IMG/VR virus record: IMGVR_UViG_3300048536_000095
Span: 1 to 44,557 of that record
Source: a virus
DNA: 44,557 bases
Strand: one strand, 5' to 3'
A program made the translations under genes and the position numbers. The notes below the pieces were generated by a model. It was not told the origin of the DNA. It ran no database searches and saw nothing but the letters and a program-made list of their open reading frames with translations. Numbering within the stretch: position 1 is the stretch's first letter; each line of letters begins with the position of its first letter. Of the stretch, positions 15,770 through 24,005 are shown piece after piece.

Positions 15770-17637
15770 TGGCTGGATATATCGGCACGGGCGCAGTCCC
15801 GCAGGCTACACAGAAGCGTCAGGCTTTTACTGCTACGGCAGGGCAGACCACCTTTGCTACAAGCGGGTATAGCGTAGGTTTTGTGGATGTATATATGAAC
15901 GGCGTAAAGCTGGCTGCTGCCGATTACACCGCGATCAACGGCTCTGACGTTGTGTTAGCTACCGCTGCTTTGGTTAATGACATTATAGAGATTGTAGCGT
16001 TTACATCCTTTACTGTTGATGGGGGTTTATCTGCCGCAAACAATTTGTCGGACGTAGCAAGTGCATCTACATCAAGAACAAACTTAGGTATAACTTTACC
16101 AAATCTTGGCGTTACCAGCACGGCGGCTGAACTAAACACGTTAGATGCAGTGCCTCGCGGCTCTATCATTTACGGTAATAGCAGTGCAGCCACAGCAAGA
16201 CTAAGCAAAGGCGCAACGGGTACAGTACTGACCGCTGGTGCTGATGACATTAGCTGGGTAGAAGCATCAGGCGGCGGCGAACAGACGTTTACAGCTACAG
16301 GCGCGATTACAGCGGGTCATCCCGTAGGCTTGAACTCAGACGGAACGATTAGTTCTCTGATTTCGCCTTTTGGCCCTTTTGGGTCTCAAAGCTCTCCGTT
16401 TCTAACAGAATATAATAACGTAGACTATAACTCATCAAACAACACAATTACTGGCATAGTTTACGACAACCCCAATCGTAAGTTGCAGGTCGCATCTATT
16501 GACGCAAGTTTAAACATTACGTTTGGCACTGCGGTTAACATTCCCGGTGCAGATAGAACCGTTTATACGGCGAAAGCTCAAACTGCAAGAGATTTGAGTA
16601 CAGGTAAATATTTGTGTATCTTTGAAGAAACAAATCCCGGTGTTAATCTGAGGGCCGCTGTTGCTACCGTCAGCGGTACAAGTGTAAGTTTTGGAAGCGA
16701 ACAACAATTAGGTTCTTCAAGCGAGGGCAACAATTACGAACTAGTCTACAGCGGCACAGCAAACAAATTTATATCGTTTTATATATCTAGCAGTAACTAC
16801 ATTTATGCTCGTATTTATACTGTTTCTGGCAACAGTGTTAGCGTATCCAGTCCAATTACTGTCGTAAGCAGTAGCATAAATAGGTTTGACGTAAGGCTTG
16901 ACCCTAGCACCAGCAAAATTATTTTGGCGTATTCCGACGGTTCTGATGGCTTGAAACTAAAGAGTAAGATTTGCTACCTTAATGGTTCTACAGTTTCATC
17001 AGGTGCTGTAGTTACGGTAGATTCAGCGGCTCTTAAAGCTGCACAAGAAATATATTTAACTCAGGACACTAACGCAAATAAAATTGTAGTTTCTTATGAG
17101 CGTAATAGTCCAACATTAAATTACATTGCTATTGGTACTGTTAGTGCTGGCGACAACACTGTGTCTTACGGTACACCTAAAAAGGGAGCCGATGGTGCAA
17201 GCACAACAGCAGTCCCATTTTTTATATCAACTGACAACACAATAGGTCTGAGTATAAATAATAACTTATATCCCATTAAAATAAACGGAACGTCTTTTGA
17301 CTATGGAGATACAATTACAGCTTTTAATGCAACTTTAGTGTATGTCTCTGGTCGGGATGGTTTTTATAGTGGCGGTACGCTCCCACAAATGAAAAAACCA
17401 GTCTTTCCTAAATACGTTGGTTTAGCTGCCGAAAGTATCTCTGACGGTGCGGCTGGAAAAGTGACAGTTATTGGTGGAATTAATACTCAGCAGTCTGGTT
17501 TAGTCGCTGGTCTGCCGTATGGTATGCCTTTTCTATCAGAAAATTCAACTACACTTACCCTAACCAACAGTACAGTCAACAAGGTCGGAAATGCCATGTC
17601 TTCTACAAGCATCTATGTCCAAGCAGGTGAAGTATAA
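15769..17637 (+). CDS. Tail fibre, propeller cassette copy 1
   Basis: A 622-residue fibre. The N-terminus (about 1-90) has the tail-attachment pattern GYIGTGAVPQATQKRQAFTA then VGFVDVYMNGVKLAAADYTA. A middle connector (AARLSKGATGTVLTAGADDI; EQTFTATGAITAGHPVGLNS) is shared with the fibre at 17901. About residues 190-560 contain repeated blades ending TVSGTSVSFGSE, TVSGNSVSVSSP, LNGSTVSSG and INGTSFDYGD, read as a beta-propeller. The C-terminal GKVTVIGGINTQQSGLVAG cap is also shared. The stop overlaps the small partner gene. Likely host-receptor binding; domain reading is inference from repeats. Confidence 0.75.
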   Translation: MAGYIGTGAVPQATQKRQAFTATAGQTTFATSGYSVGFVDVYMNGVKLAAADYTAINGSDVVLATAALVNDIIEIVAFTSFTVDGGLSAANNLSDVASASTSRTNLGITLPNLGVTSTAAELNTLDAVPRGSIIYGNSSAATARLSKGATGTVLTAGADDISWVEASGGGEQTFTATGAITAGHPVGLNSDGTISSLISPFGPFGSQSSPFLTEYNNVDYNSSNNTITGIVYDNPNRKLQVASIDASLNITFGTAVNIPGADRTVYTAKAQTARDLSTGKYLCIFEETNPGVNLRAAVATVSGTSVSFGSEQQLGSSSEGNNYELVYSGTANKFISFYISSSNYIYARIYTVSGNSVSVSSPITVVSSSINRFDVRLDPSTSKIILAYSDGSDGLKLKSKICYLNGSTVSSGAVVTVDSAALKAAQEIYLTQDTNANKIVVSYERNSPTLNYIAIGTVSAGDNTVSYGTPKKGADGASTTAVPFFISTDNTIGLSINNNLYPIKINGTSFDYGDTITAFNATLVYVSGRDGFYSGGTLPQMKKPVFPKYVGLAAESISDGAAGKVTVIGGINTQQSGLVAGLPYGMPFLSENSTTLTLTNSTVNKVGNAMSSTSIYVQAGEV

Positions 17638-17897
17638 TGAAAACTCTAGTAAAGGGCGGCGTATCAATTTACATTTTTGAAGACGCTGAAGTTGTAAACA
17701 TTGGCAGTGACAGCATTACTGTTGGAGACCCTTTAACACTAACAATCGCTGATTGCAGTAGTTCAGACACTGTAATGCACACAAGCGTTACACCACCTGA
17801 CGATTGGGATGGGTGTAAATATTTATTTGACGGCACAACTTGGGCTGACAACCCAGCATGGGTAGCGATGCCCGAAGAAGAAGAAGAAGCGGAGTAA
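17637..17897 (+). CDS. Small fibre partner, copy 1
   Basis: An 86-residue protein whose ATG overlaps the fibre stop (TAATG). Paralogous to the 85-aa gene at 19613: both start MKTL and share VGDP, an acidic turn, a T-x-P near the middle, then FDGTTW and NPxWV. The small size, the overlap and the acidic tail (PEEEEEAE) fit a fibre-assembly or fibre-tip partner protein, but no chaperone activity can be shown from sequence. Probably co-translated with the fibre. Confidence 0.65.
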   Translation: MKTLVKGGVSIYIFEDAEVVNIGSDSITVGDPLTLTIADCSSSDTVMHTSVTPPDDWDGCKYLFDGTTWADNPAWVAMPEEEEEAE

Positions 17898-17900
17898 GAT

Positions 17901-19613
17901 ATGACCAAAGCTAGAGACCTTGCAGGGTTCGCGTCATCCTCTGTAACAACCACAGCCTCTGATGGCTTGGTTCTCAAGGGCGATGGTAGCACTACAGACG
18001 TTGTAATTAAGAACGGCGCTAACGCTACAGTGGCTACGGTGGCTGATGGCAGCACAGACTTGTCTAAGATACTTACGCGAGGCTCTATAGACGTAGGAAA
18101 TGCTTCAGGTGTGTCCGCCCCTCTTGCGAAAGGTGCAGCAGGTACAGTTCTTACTGCTGGTGCTAGTGACATTAGCTGGGCGGAAGCTGGCGGCGGTGGC
18201 GGTGAGCAAGAGTTTACGGCAACAGGCGCGATTACGGCGGGTCAACCTGTCGGTATTAACCCTAACGGAACCATTAGCGCAAGGTCAGCAAATCAAAGTA
18301 GTTTATTAAGTGGTGGCTCATCAAATACAAGTACCAAGCCTAGGATGGATTATGACACTAACGCAAATAAATTAGTAATTTGTACGCAGGGGCCACCTAG
18401 CGGGTATTCGTCTTATGTAGAAATTGTAGATCCAGCGGCAGATTTAACCGCAACATTTGGAACGCCTGTAGTGTCAAGGTCTGCAAACACAGATAGCGCG
18501 TATCCAGCTTTTGACCCTGCCACCGGTAGAACAAATATTTTATTTGTTGCAGCAAGAAGTAATACACAACAGCTTTTCGCTGTTTCGGGAATTGTAAGCG
18601 GCACGTCAATGACCTTTGGGTCGGAAGCAACTGGAACCTATCAAAACAATGGCGATATAACTAATCCTGCTTTTATAAATGCGGGGTCTAATAAGTCGGT
18701 AGCTGTGGCTAGGCAATACCAAAGTGGCAATTATCAAAGTCATGTATACGTACTGACAACAAGCGGAACGTCTATTAGTTTTGGTAGTCCCGTTCTTCTT
18801 GATTCTTCGGGAGGTTTTGATACCGCGCACCGTCACGGTGCTGTTTATGATAGCAATGCTAATAAGGTTGTTATCTTTTATCAAGAACCTAACCAAGCTA
18901 GTTATGCTAAAGTTGGAACAATAAGCGGAACGTCTATAAGTTTTGGTTCAAGAGTTACACTATCTTCAAGCACATTTAGAACAGCAAATGAGCAATATTA
19001 CCCTTGCTTTGATACGAACAGCAATAAAGTTGTTCTAGCAACAACCAACTCTATTACTAATAAGCCTTCTGTAATAGTGGGTACAGTAAGCGGCACAAGC
19101 ATAAGTTTTGGCACACCCGTTGTTATTAATGATGCTGCTGCTGATGCTAGTCTTATGTACGCAGCGTTTGATAGTAGTACCAACACTGTATTAATTTCTT
19201 ATTATGTCTCATCAGGTGATCCGGGTTATTGGCTGCAAAAAGTTAAGGTAAACGGCACATCCGTTGATGTTGGTGATAAAATTTCTCTATCTTCAAACTC
19301 TGTAGTTGGGCCAGTACGGTACGCAGATGACATAGATAGGATGCTTGTTCTAAAGACATATAGCGGTGGATCACTTGCCATAACCAATCCAAGCGCGCCC
19401 GTCTATGTTGGACTTGCTAAAGAAAATATTTCCAACGGTGCAACCGGAAAAGTTACAGTAGCTGGCGGCATAAACGAAAGTCAATCAAGCCTAGTTGCGG
19501 GGTTTCCATACGGACTGTCTCCGACAAGTTCAACAATTTCTGTTGGGCCTTCAAACAAGATTGGCACAGCTTTATCGGCTACTAAAATTTATTTATCGGA
19601 GGGTTCAATTTAA
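17901..19613 (+). CDS. Tail fibre, propeller cassette copy 2
   Basis: A 570-residue paralog of the fibre at 15769, with a different N-terminus (MTKARDLAGFASSSVTTTAS) but the same connector (LAKGAAGTVLTAGASDISWA; FTATGAITAGQPVGINPNGT) and the same C-terminal cap (GKVTVAGGINESQSSLVAGF). In between, blades end in SGTSMTFGSE, SGTSISFGSP, SGTSISFGSR, SGTSISFGTP and NGTSVDVGD. The blade sequences differ strongly from copy 1, consistent with two receptor specificities. The stop overlaps the second small partner. Confidence 0.75.
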   Translation: MTKARDLAGFASSSVTTTASDGLVLKGDGSTTDVVIKNGANATVATVADGSTDLSKILTRGSIDVGNASGVSAPLAKGAAGTVLTAGASDISWAEAGGGGGEQEFTATGAITAGQPVGINPNGTISARSANQSSLLSGGSSNTSTKPRMDYDTNANKLVICTQGPPSGYSSYVEIVDPAADLTATFGTPVVSRSANTDSAYPAFDPATGRTNILFVAARSNTQQLFAVSGIVSGTSMTFGSEATGTYQNNGDITNPAFINAGSNKSVAVARQYQSGNYQSHVYVLTTSGTSISFGSPVLLDSSGGFDTAHRHGAVYDSNANKVVIFYQEPNQASYAKVGTISGTSISFGSRVTLSSSTFRTANEQYYPCFDTNSNKVVLATTNSITNKPSVIVGTVSGTSISFGTPVVINDAAADASLMYAAFDSSTNTVLISYYVSSGDPGYWLQKVKVNGTSVDVGDKISLSSNSVVGPVRYADDIDRMLVLKTYSGGSLAITNPSAPVYVGLAKENISNGATGKVTVAGGINESQSSLVAGFPYGLSPTSSTISVGPSNKIGTALSATKIYLSEGSI

Positions 19614-19870
19614 TGAAAACTTTGTGCAGAGATAATATTTCCTACCACATGTTTGCAGACAACAAGCCTGTGACAATTAATAGTGTAAACGTTTCTGTGG
19701 GCGATCCAGTAGAATATTACATTGGCGATCTTAACAGTTCTAATTGCGTTTTACACACGGGTGTAACAGAGCCTAGCGGCTACGTTGCAGGGGGTAAGCA
19801 CATGTTTGATGGCACAACATGGTCTATAAATCCTAATTGGGTTGGCCCCCGCGCAGAAGAAACGGAGTAA
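19613..19870 (+). CDS. Small fibre partner, copy 2
   Basis: An 85-residue paralog of the protein at 17637, with MKTL, VGDPVEYYIGDL, a Val-x-Thr-Gly region, FDGTTWSINPNWVG and an acidic end. It overlaps the upstream fibre by one base. The fibre-partner order is preserved in both cassettes, so the pair was probably duplicated together and the partner may recognise its own fibre's C-terminal cap. Confidence 0.65.
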   Translation: MKTLCRDNISYHMFADNKPVTINSVNVSVGDPVEYYIGDLNSSNCVLHTGVTEPSGYVAGGKHMFDGTTWSINPNWVGPRAEETE

Positions 19871-19876
19871 GAACAG

Positions 19877-20710
19877 ATGGCAGGATATATCGGCAGCAAA
19901 GGCTCTGGAATTATTTCAGGTATTGATGCGTCTATAGCAGACCTCAACTTGACGGATAAGGCTTCAGCCAACGGCACCACAGAAGCCAACAAAGTCCTTA
20001 CTGCTGACGGTAATAAGGACGTTACCGCGATCCGCAACTTGACTGCTACAGGTACTGTGCAAGGGCTTAATCTAACCGCTACAGGCGTTGTTCAAGGTGC
20101 CAGCGCAACTATCACAGGCGTTACTACAACAGCAGGATTGACGTTAGGTTCAACAGCCATAACCGCTACTGGGGCTGATATAAACGCACTAAAAGTGCAG
20201 GGTAAAGAAACCATCTATGTCCCAGCTTCTGCTATGTACCCCAACACTACTAATGGCTCCTCTGGGGTAGAGCAGGTAGAGCTTGCCAATGGGCCAGAAC
20301 TTAAAGTACTTGATTTTGATCCTAGTACTGCTGAGTATGCACAGTTTAGCGTTGTCTTCCCTAAAAGTTGGAATGAAGGCACTGTAACCTTCCAAGCGTT
20401 TTTTACTGTCAATGGTACTGATACAGGTACGGTTGGTTGGGGATTGTCTGGTGTAAGCATTGCAGATGATGCAAGCACAGATACCGCTTTTGGCACTAAT
20501 GTTTTAGCTACAGCCAAGGCTCATAGCGGAGTTGCTAATGACTTGGACGTAACAGCGGAGAGTGGGCCTGTGACCATAGCTAGTGCTGCTGAAGACTGCT
20601 ACACCTTTTTTCAGATTATGAGAGATGCCACTAACGATACTCAGACAGCAGATGCTAGACTAATGGGTATAAAACTGTTCTTCACAACAAACGCAAAGAA
20701 TGACGCATAA
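19877..20710 (+). CDS. Virion fibre/adhesin-like protein
   Basis: A 277-residue protein starting MAGYIGSKGSGIISGIDASI, a fibre-family opening. About residues 50-110 form a Thr/Ala/Gly-rich repeat (NLTATGTVQGLNLTATGVVQ and GASATITGVTT) like a beta-helical stem. The C-terminal part (KVLDFDPSTAEYAQFSVVFP; TVTFQAFFTVNGTDTGTVGW) resembles a jelly-roll virion domain I recall from marine phages. The stop overlaps the next gene (TAATG). It may be a branch or base for the glycine-rich adhesin that follows. Confidence 0.65.
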   Translation: MAGYIGSKGSGIISGIDASIADLNLTDKASANGTTEANKVLTADGNKDVTAIRNLTATGTVQGLNLTATGVVQGASATITGVTTTAGLTLGSTAITATGADINALKVQGKETIYVPASAMYPNTTNGSSGVEQVELANGPELKVLDFDPSTAEYAQFSVVFPKSWNEGTVTFQAFFTVNGTDTGTVGWGLSGVSIADDASTDTAFGTNVLATAKAHSGVANDLDVTAESGPVTIASAAEDCYTFFQIMRDATNDTQTADARLMGIKLFFTTNAKNDA

Positions 20711-21450
20711 TGACTGGGTTTGGATATAACATAAACGGGTTTGGTGCGAGTTCTGGTGCGTTACCTGACGTAATTATTTCTTCTAACGTTGCAAATGTAA
20801 ATTTGAGGTCATTGGCAGTCTCCCAAGGTTGGAATCAAACCAAAAAGTTGATTGTTTTAATTGAATCTGGAGTTTATGTTTTTTCTAACTCAACGGGGTC
20901 TGCAGCTTTAACAATAAATGGAACTTATCCTAGCGGTGTAGAGTTAATTAACCAAGGCTTTATTGTTGGTGATGGAGGAAACGGTGGAAACAGAGGAAGG
21001 ATGGCACCCTTTGCTAGCTACGGGAGTATCGCAGGTACAGGTGGCACCGCTGGAGGATTAGCTTTAAGTGTTTCAAGTGCAGTAACCCTAGACAATCAAG
21101 GAACAATTGGCGGTGGTGGCGGCGGCGGTGGGGGTGGTTTTGGTGGTCCCAATGGCCCACCTAGCGGCTTTTTTCCTATCAATGGCGGCGGCGGTGGCGG
21201 CGGTCAAGGCGGCGGGTCTGGGGGTGCAGGTGGAGCAGGAAGCGGTTGGGGTGATGGTGCTACACCTAACGGGCAGAATGGAACTCTTACTGCAGCAGGT
21301 GCAGGTGGTGCTAATGGAGGTAGCGGCGGTACTTATGGAGTTGCTGGCGGTGCAGGTGGCTATGGATCAGGGGCAGCGGGTCCAGCTATATCAGGAAATA
21401 GCTACATTACATACATAACTACAGGCACAAGATTAGGGTCAGTTTCATGA
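20710..21450 (+). CDS. Glycine-rich adhesin (T4 gp38-like)
   Basis: A 246-residue protein. About residues 1-95 form the attachment half (MTGFGYNINGFGASSGALPD; VINQGFIVGDGGNGGNRGRM-like start of the rich part). From about 95 onwards it is dominated by glycine tracts (GGGGGGGGGFGG; GGGGGGGQGGGSGGAGGAG; GGANGGSGG). This looks like the polyglycine-sandwich adhesins (T4 gp38 / S16 type) that cap fibres and set host range. The gene shadows a high-GC frame, so alternate-frame ORFs here are artefacts. Confidence rests on composition and location at the end of the fibre block. Confidence 0.65.
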   Translation: MTGFGYNINGFGASSGALPDVIISSNVANVNLRSLAVSQGWNQTKKLIVLIESGVYVFSNSTGSAALTINGTYPSGVELINQGFIVGDGGNGGNRGRMAPFASYGSIAGTGGTAGGLALSVSSAVTLDNQGTIGGGGGGGGGGFGGPNGPPSGFFPINGGGGGGGQGGGSGGAGGAGSGWGDGATPNGQNGTLTAAGAGGANGGSGGTYGVAGGAGGYGSGAAGPAISGNSYITYITTGTRLGSVS

Positions 21451-21734
21451 ACAAATTAGTAAACTATAATTATAACGAAAGCGCTTACAGCACAGAAAAA
21501 GAAGCCCAAGATGCAGCTACTCAAAGGTTGTTAGGTTTTACCGAAGAGATCAAAGAGGCTTATATTGTTTCTACTGTGACCAAAGAGTTACATGATAAGT
21601 TTGCATTAGAGCATGAACCTAACATTATTGTAAAAATTACAACCCATGTCCCTGAGGATGGGGGCATATCAAATGGTACTGCATTAGTTAATATTAACAC
21701 AACAGCAGACTTTTCTTTTGGTGCATTAGTATAA
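21447..21734 (+). CDS. Small protein after adhesin, unknown
   Basis: A 95-residue protein overlapping the adhesin stop (ATGA). It has a Tyr/Asn-rich N-terminus (MNKLVNYNYNESAYSTEKEA), a helical, charged middle (LLGFTEEIKEAYIVSTVTKE) and a beta-rich end (IIVKITTHVPEDGG). No membrane or zinc motif is seen. Its position suggests an adhesin-assembly or tip-associated partner. No recognised family. Confidence 0.5.
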   Translation: MNKLVNYNYNESAYSTEKEAQDAATQRLLGFTEEIKEAYIVSTVTKELHDKFALEHEPNIIVKITTHVPEDGGISNGTALVNINTTADFSFGALV

Positions 21735-21746
21735 GGGTAGAAATAT

Positions 21747-21926
21747 ATGCCAGATATAGATGAACGTGTATCCGCGTTAGAAAGGGATGTTGTGGCTTTA
21801 CAAACGGAAGTACGTATACAGTTTAAAGAGGTTTTTACTAGGATCAAACGTCTTGAAGCCGTGCTTATAGCTACATCTGGCGCAACTATTATTATGCTGT
21901 TAACAATTCTTAGTCGTATGGGGTAA
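21747..21926 (+). CDS. XhlA-like holin/lysis protein
   Basis: The ATG at 21747 opens a 59-residue frame ending at 21924-21926. A coiled-coil N-terminal part (DERVSALERDVVALQTEVRI) runs through RIKRLEAVL to a single C-terminal membrane helix (LIATSGATIIMLLTILSRMG). This heptad-then-membrane layout is that of XhlA-family (hemolysin XhlA) proteins linked to cell lysis. It is the first gene of the lysis cassette. Both neighbours are only a few bases away. Confidence 0.65.
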   Translation: MPDIDERVSALERDVVALQTEVRIQFKEVFTRIKRLEAVLIATSGATIIMLLTILSRMG

Positions 21927-21930
21927 GCAT

Positions 21931-22143
21931 GTGGTACACGTTTTTGTTCTTATACTGTATATAGGCGTAGGGTCAGAACGTGTTGCAATAAGCACTGATC
22001 TGTACTTTAAAAGATTAGACATATGCAATTGGTACGCTGAACACTTAGTTAGGCGCTTCGGGTATCCTGAAACAAGGGATTACGGTACAGCTTACTGTGT
22101 ACCCAAGTCAGTTAACCCTAACGAGGTAACAGTATATGATTGA
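21931..22143 (+). CDS. Small exported protein, unknown
   Basis: A 70-residue frame with GTG start (VVHVFVLILYIGV). An ATG two bases upstream in another frame dies after 11 codons, so GTG is preferred. The hydrophobic N-terminal 12-13 residues look like a signal or anchor. The rest is mixed, with two Cys (LDICNWYAEHL and TAYCVPK) that could form a disulphide in the periplasm. It overlaps the next gene by 8 bases. I recall similar small proteins in marine phage lysis regions; function unknown. Confidence 0.5.
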   Translation: MVHVFVLILYIGVGSERVAISTDLYFKRLDICNWYAEHLVRRFGYPETRDYGTAYCVPKSVNPNEVTVYD

Positions 22144-22615
22144 CCCTGTTACAGCTTTTGCCGCAGCTAACGCAGCGTTTAAAGGCGTGAAGATGTTAGT
22201 CGGCGCTGGGCGCGAAATGCAGGATGTAAGCCAGCAATTAGGTAAATGGTACAGTGCAGTTGCTGATATTAGCCGTGCGGAAACTCAGCGTAAACAGCCA
22301 ACATGGTTAGATAAAGTAAGCCAAGGCTCTGAAAATATAGAACAACAAGCTATGGATATTGTTGTTCGTAAAAAAACGCTTATTGAGAAAGAAAAAGAAA
22401 TTAAGTTTATGTTAGACTTTCGCTTTGGTCCGGGAACGTATGATGAAATGTTAAACATGCGCCGTCAAATACGTAAAGAACGTGAAGAAACAGTGTACCG
22501 TGCGATGGAATCAAAACGTCAGATTCAGAATAATATGGCTATAGGTGGGTTAAGTTTGGGTATATTGTGTATGTTAGGTGGCGGTGTGTATTTAATAATG
22601 TTGGCTACACAGTGA
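22136..22615 (+). CDS. Membrane-anchored virion/lysis-region protein
   Basis: A 159-residue protein with an Ala-rich N-terminus (DPVTAFAAANAAFKGVKMLV), a long charged helical middle (KKTLIEKEKEIKFMLDF; MRRQIRKEREETVYRAMESK) and one C-terminal membrane helix (IGGLSLGILCMLGGGVYLIM). Its position between an XhlA-like gene and holin-like genes suggests a lysis accessory or inner-membrane role. No recognised catalytic motif. The GTGA overlap with the next gene indicates coupled translation. Confidence 0.55.
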   Translation: MIDPVTAFAAANAAFKGVKMLVGAGREMQDVSQQLGKWYSAVADISRAETQRKQPTWLDKVSQGSENIEQQAMDIVVRKKTLIEKEKEIKFMLDFRFGPGTYDEMLNMRRQIRKEREETVYRAMESKRQIQNNMAIGGLSLGILCMLGGGVYLIMLATQ

Positions 22616-22878
22616 TAAATGCGTTAATACTATCAGTAACGCTTGCGGGGGTCGCTAATCCGACCCATGTGCAGTGCCACCTGTGGAAGAGGTTTACAGA
22701 TGCAAACGACCAAAAAGTTTGTGTGTATAGATTTACAGCAGGGTATGGTGGGTTGGGGTATCACTACCCCACAAAAAGTTTTTCTGAGTGCCCTAAAGTG
22801 TTTAGTTGTCTTTATGAGAAGAAGGACAAACGTCCTAGTTTGTCAGAAATATTAGATGGCCTAAAAGGAGAGTTCTAA
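22612..22878 (+). CDS. Small exported Cys-rich protein
   Basis: I place the start at the GTG at 22612, in the GTGA overlap with the upstream stop, rather than further upstream in frame. It then has 88 residues. A hydrophobic N-terminus with a VA-NP-like cleavage region (ALILSVTLAGVANPTHVQC) looks like a signal peptide. Four Cys follow (QCHLW, VCVYRF, SECPK and FSCLYEK), suggesting a disulphide-stabilised periplasmic product. A spanin-like role is conceivable because the gene sits in a lysis cassette, but no lipobox is seen and the family is unknown to me. Confidence 0.55.
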   Translation: MINALILSVTLAGVANPTHVQCHLWKRFTDANDQKVCVYRFTAGYGGLGYHYPTKSFSECPKVFSCLYEKKDKRPSLSEILDGLKGEF

Positions 22879-23084
22879 TGACTGTAGCGATGGAAAAGAT
22901 ATTGGCATGGAAACTTATGCCTCGATTAATGATGCTAGTAATGACAGTTATGTATATCCGAGTAATTGAGTGGTTCATGTCTTTACCTCAAGACGTTGTT
23001 AGTACGCAGGCAACTGCACTTACAGCAACTGTTACAGGGGCGCTTACGGGAGCCTTTGCGGTTTGGGTAGGTCACGAAAAATGA
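22878..23084 (+). CDS. Holin-like small membrane protein
   Basis: A 68-residue protein overlapping the previous stop by one base (TAATG). It has two hydrophobic segments: MPRLMMLVMTVMYIRVIEWF and a Gly/Ala/Thr-rich one ending TGALTGAFAVWVG. The size and two-membrane-segment layout fit small holins, which form pores that release or activate the endolysin. The stop overlaps the 3TM holin start. I recall this small family in marine phage lysis cassettes. Confidence 0.65.
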   Translation: MTVAMEKILAWKLMPRLMMLVMTVMYIRVIEWFMSLPQDVVSTQATALTATVTGALTGAFAVWVGHEK

Positions 23085-23536
23085 TGGCATTACTGGGAAG
23101 CCTGCTAGGTTTTGGGAGTTCTTTTCTTCCCGAGGTTCTTAGCTATTTTAAAGCAAACCAAGCGCAGAAGCATCGTATGGAAATGATGCAGCTAGAGACG
23201 GAGCTTGCTCAAAAACGTTCTGAGATGAAGCTGGTCGAGCTAGATAAAAAAGCTGACATTGAAGAAACAAGAGGGTTGTATGAGCATGACCGATCTATTG
23301 ACGCTGGAGGATTTATCAACGCTCTCAGGGGTAGTGTTCGTCCTGTTGTTACTTATGCCTTTTTCGGATTGTTCGTAGCCACAAAAGTTGTGATTATGGT
23401 TAAGGTTACACAGGCAGGTGGTAATTGGATGCAAGCTGTTGACTTGATGTGGGATGGCGAAACGTCAGGTTTGTTCAGTGCAGTGTTAGCGTTTTGGTTT
23501 GGAAATAGAGCAATCTCTAAATATGCGGGGAAGTAG
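23081..23536 (+). CDS. 3TM-type holin (GTA_holin_3TM-like)
   Basis: A 151-residue protein. I chose the ATG at 23081 (ATGA overlap with the preceding holin-like gene). It has a short hydrophobic start (LLGSLLGFGSSFLPEVLSYF), a charged helical stretch (QKHRMEMMQLETELAQKRSE), then RGSVRPVVTYAFFGLFVATK and a final segment (TSGLFSAVLAFWFGNRA). The S-V-R-P-V-V-T-Y and FWFGxR signatures are those of the GTA/phage 3TM holin family. It ends two bases before the endolysin. A strong local case for lysis function. Confidence 0.75.
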   Translation: MMALLGSLLGFGSSFLPEVLSYFKANQAQKHRMEMMQLETELAQKRSEMKLVELDKKADIEETRGLYEHDRSIDAGGFINALRGSVRPVVTYAFFGLFVATKVVIMVKVTQAGGNWMQAVDLMWDGETSGLFSAVLAFWFGNRAISKYAGK

Positions 23537-23538
23537 TT

Positions 23539-23994
23539 ATGGGCTACAAGTTAGGAAAACGAAGCCTGTCAAGGCTAGAAGGTGTAGACGAAAGTCTGGT
23601 AACTGTCGTGAAGTACGCTATCGGCGTTACGAAACAGGACTTCAGCGTGATTTGCGGCTTGAGGACGGTAGACGAGCAACGTGCGTTAGTAGCAAAGGGT
23701 GCATCGCAGACCATGAAATCAAAACACATTGATGGTAACGCTGTGGACCTAATGGCCTACTGTAATGGTGGAGGTCGATGGGAACTTAACCTGTATGATG
23801 AGATTGCCGATGCCATGAAAGAAGGCGCAGAGGCTGCAGGTGTTAAGTTACGGTGGGGTGCTGCGTGGACTATTGACGATTTAGGCGCTTACGATGGCAC
23901 AGCAGAACATGCTATGTGCTCGTACATAGACACACGTAGATCACAGGCGCGTAGGCCGTTTATTGATGCGCCCCACTTTGAGCTAATGTTTTAG
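23539..23994 (+). CDS. Peptidase M15 endolysin
   Basis: A 151-residue cell-wall hydrolase of the L-alanyl-D-glutamate endopeptidase type (T5 endolysin family, M15). The zinc site is visible: K62-H63 in SKHIDGNAVDL with D70, and H146 in APHFEL. CGLRT at about 39-43 and EQRALVAKGASQT match the substrate-side motif of M15C enzymes. It has no signal peptide, so export depends on the holins directly upstream (2-base gap). Length is usual for a single-domain M15 endolysin. Confidence 0.88.
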   Translation: MGYKLGKRSLSRLEGVDESLVTVVKYAIGVTKQDFSVICGLRTVDEQRALVAKGASQTMKSKHIDGNAVDLMAYCNGGGRWELNLYDEIADAMKEGAEAAGVKLRWGAAWTIDDLGAYDGTAEHAMCSYIDTRRSQARRPFIDAPHFELMF

Positions 23995-24005
23995 GAGAGT
24001 TATCT

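Noticed and set aside
17669-18172. 167-aa minus-strand ORF over the fibre cassette
   Set aside because: It is antisense to two well-supported fibre-module genes, with low-complexity composition and no ribosome site or neighbours on that strand.
21107-21418. Long +2-frame ORF in the glycine-rich adhesin
   Set aside because: It is a shadow of GGN-rich codons read out of frame (Val/Ala-rich product) inside a better supported gene.
10781-21450. Diversity-generating retroelement acting on the fibres
   Set aside because: No reverse transcriptase or template-repeat was found. Propeller repeats are exact-period blades, not a variable/template repeat pair.
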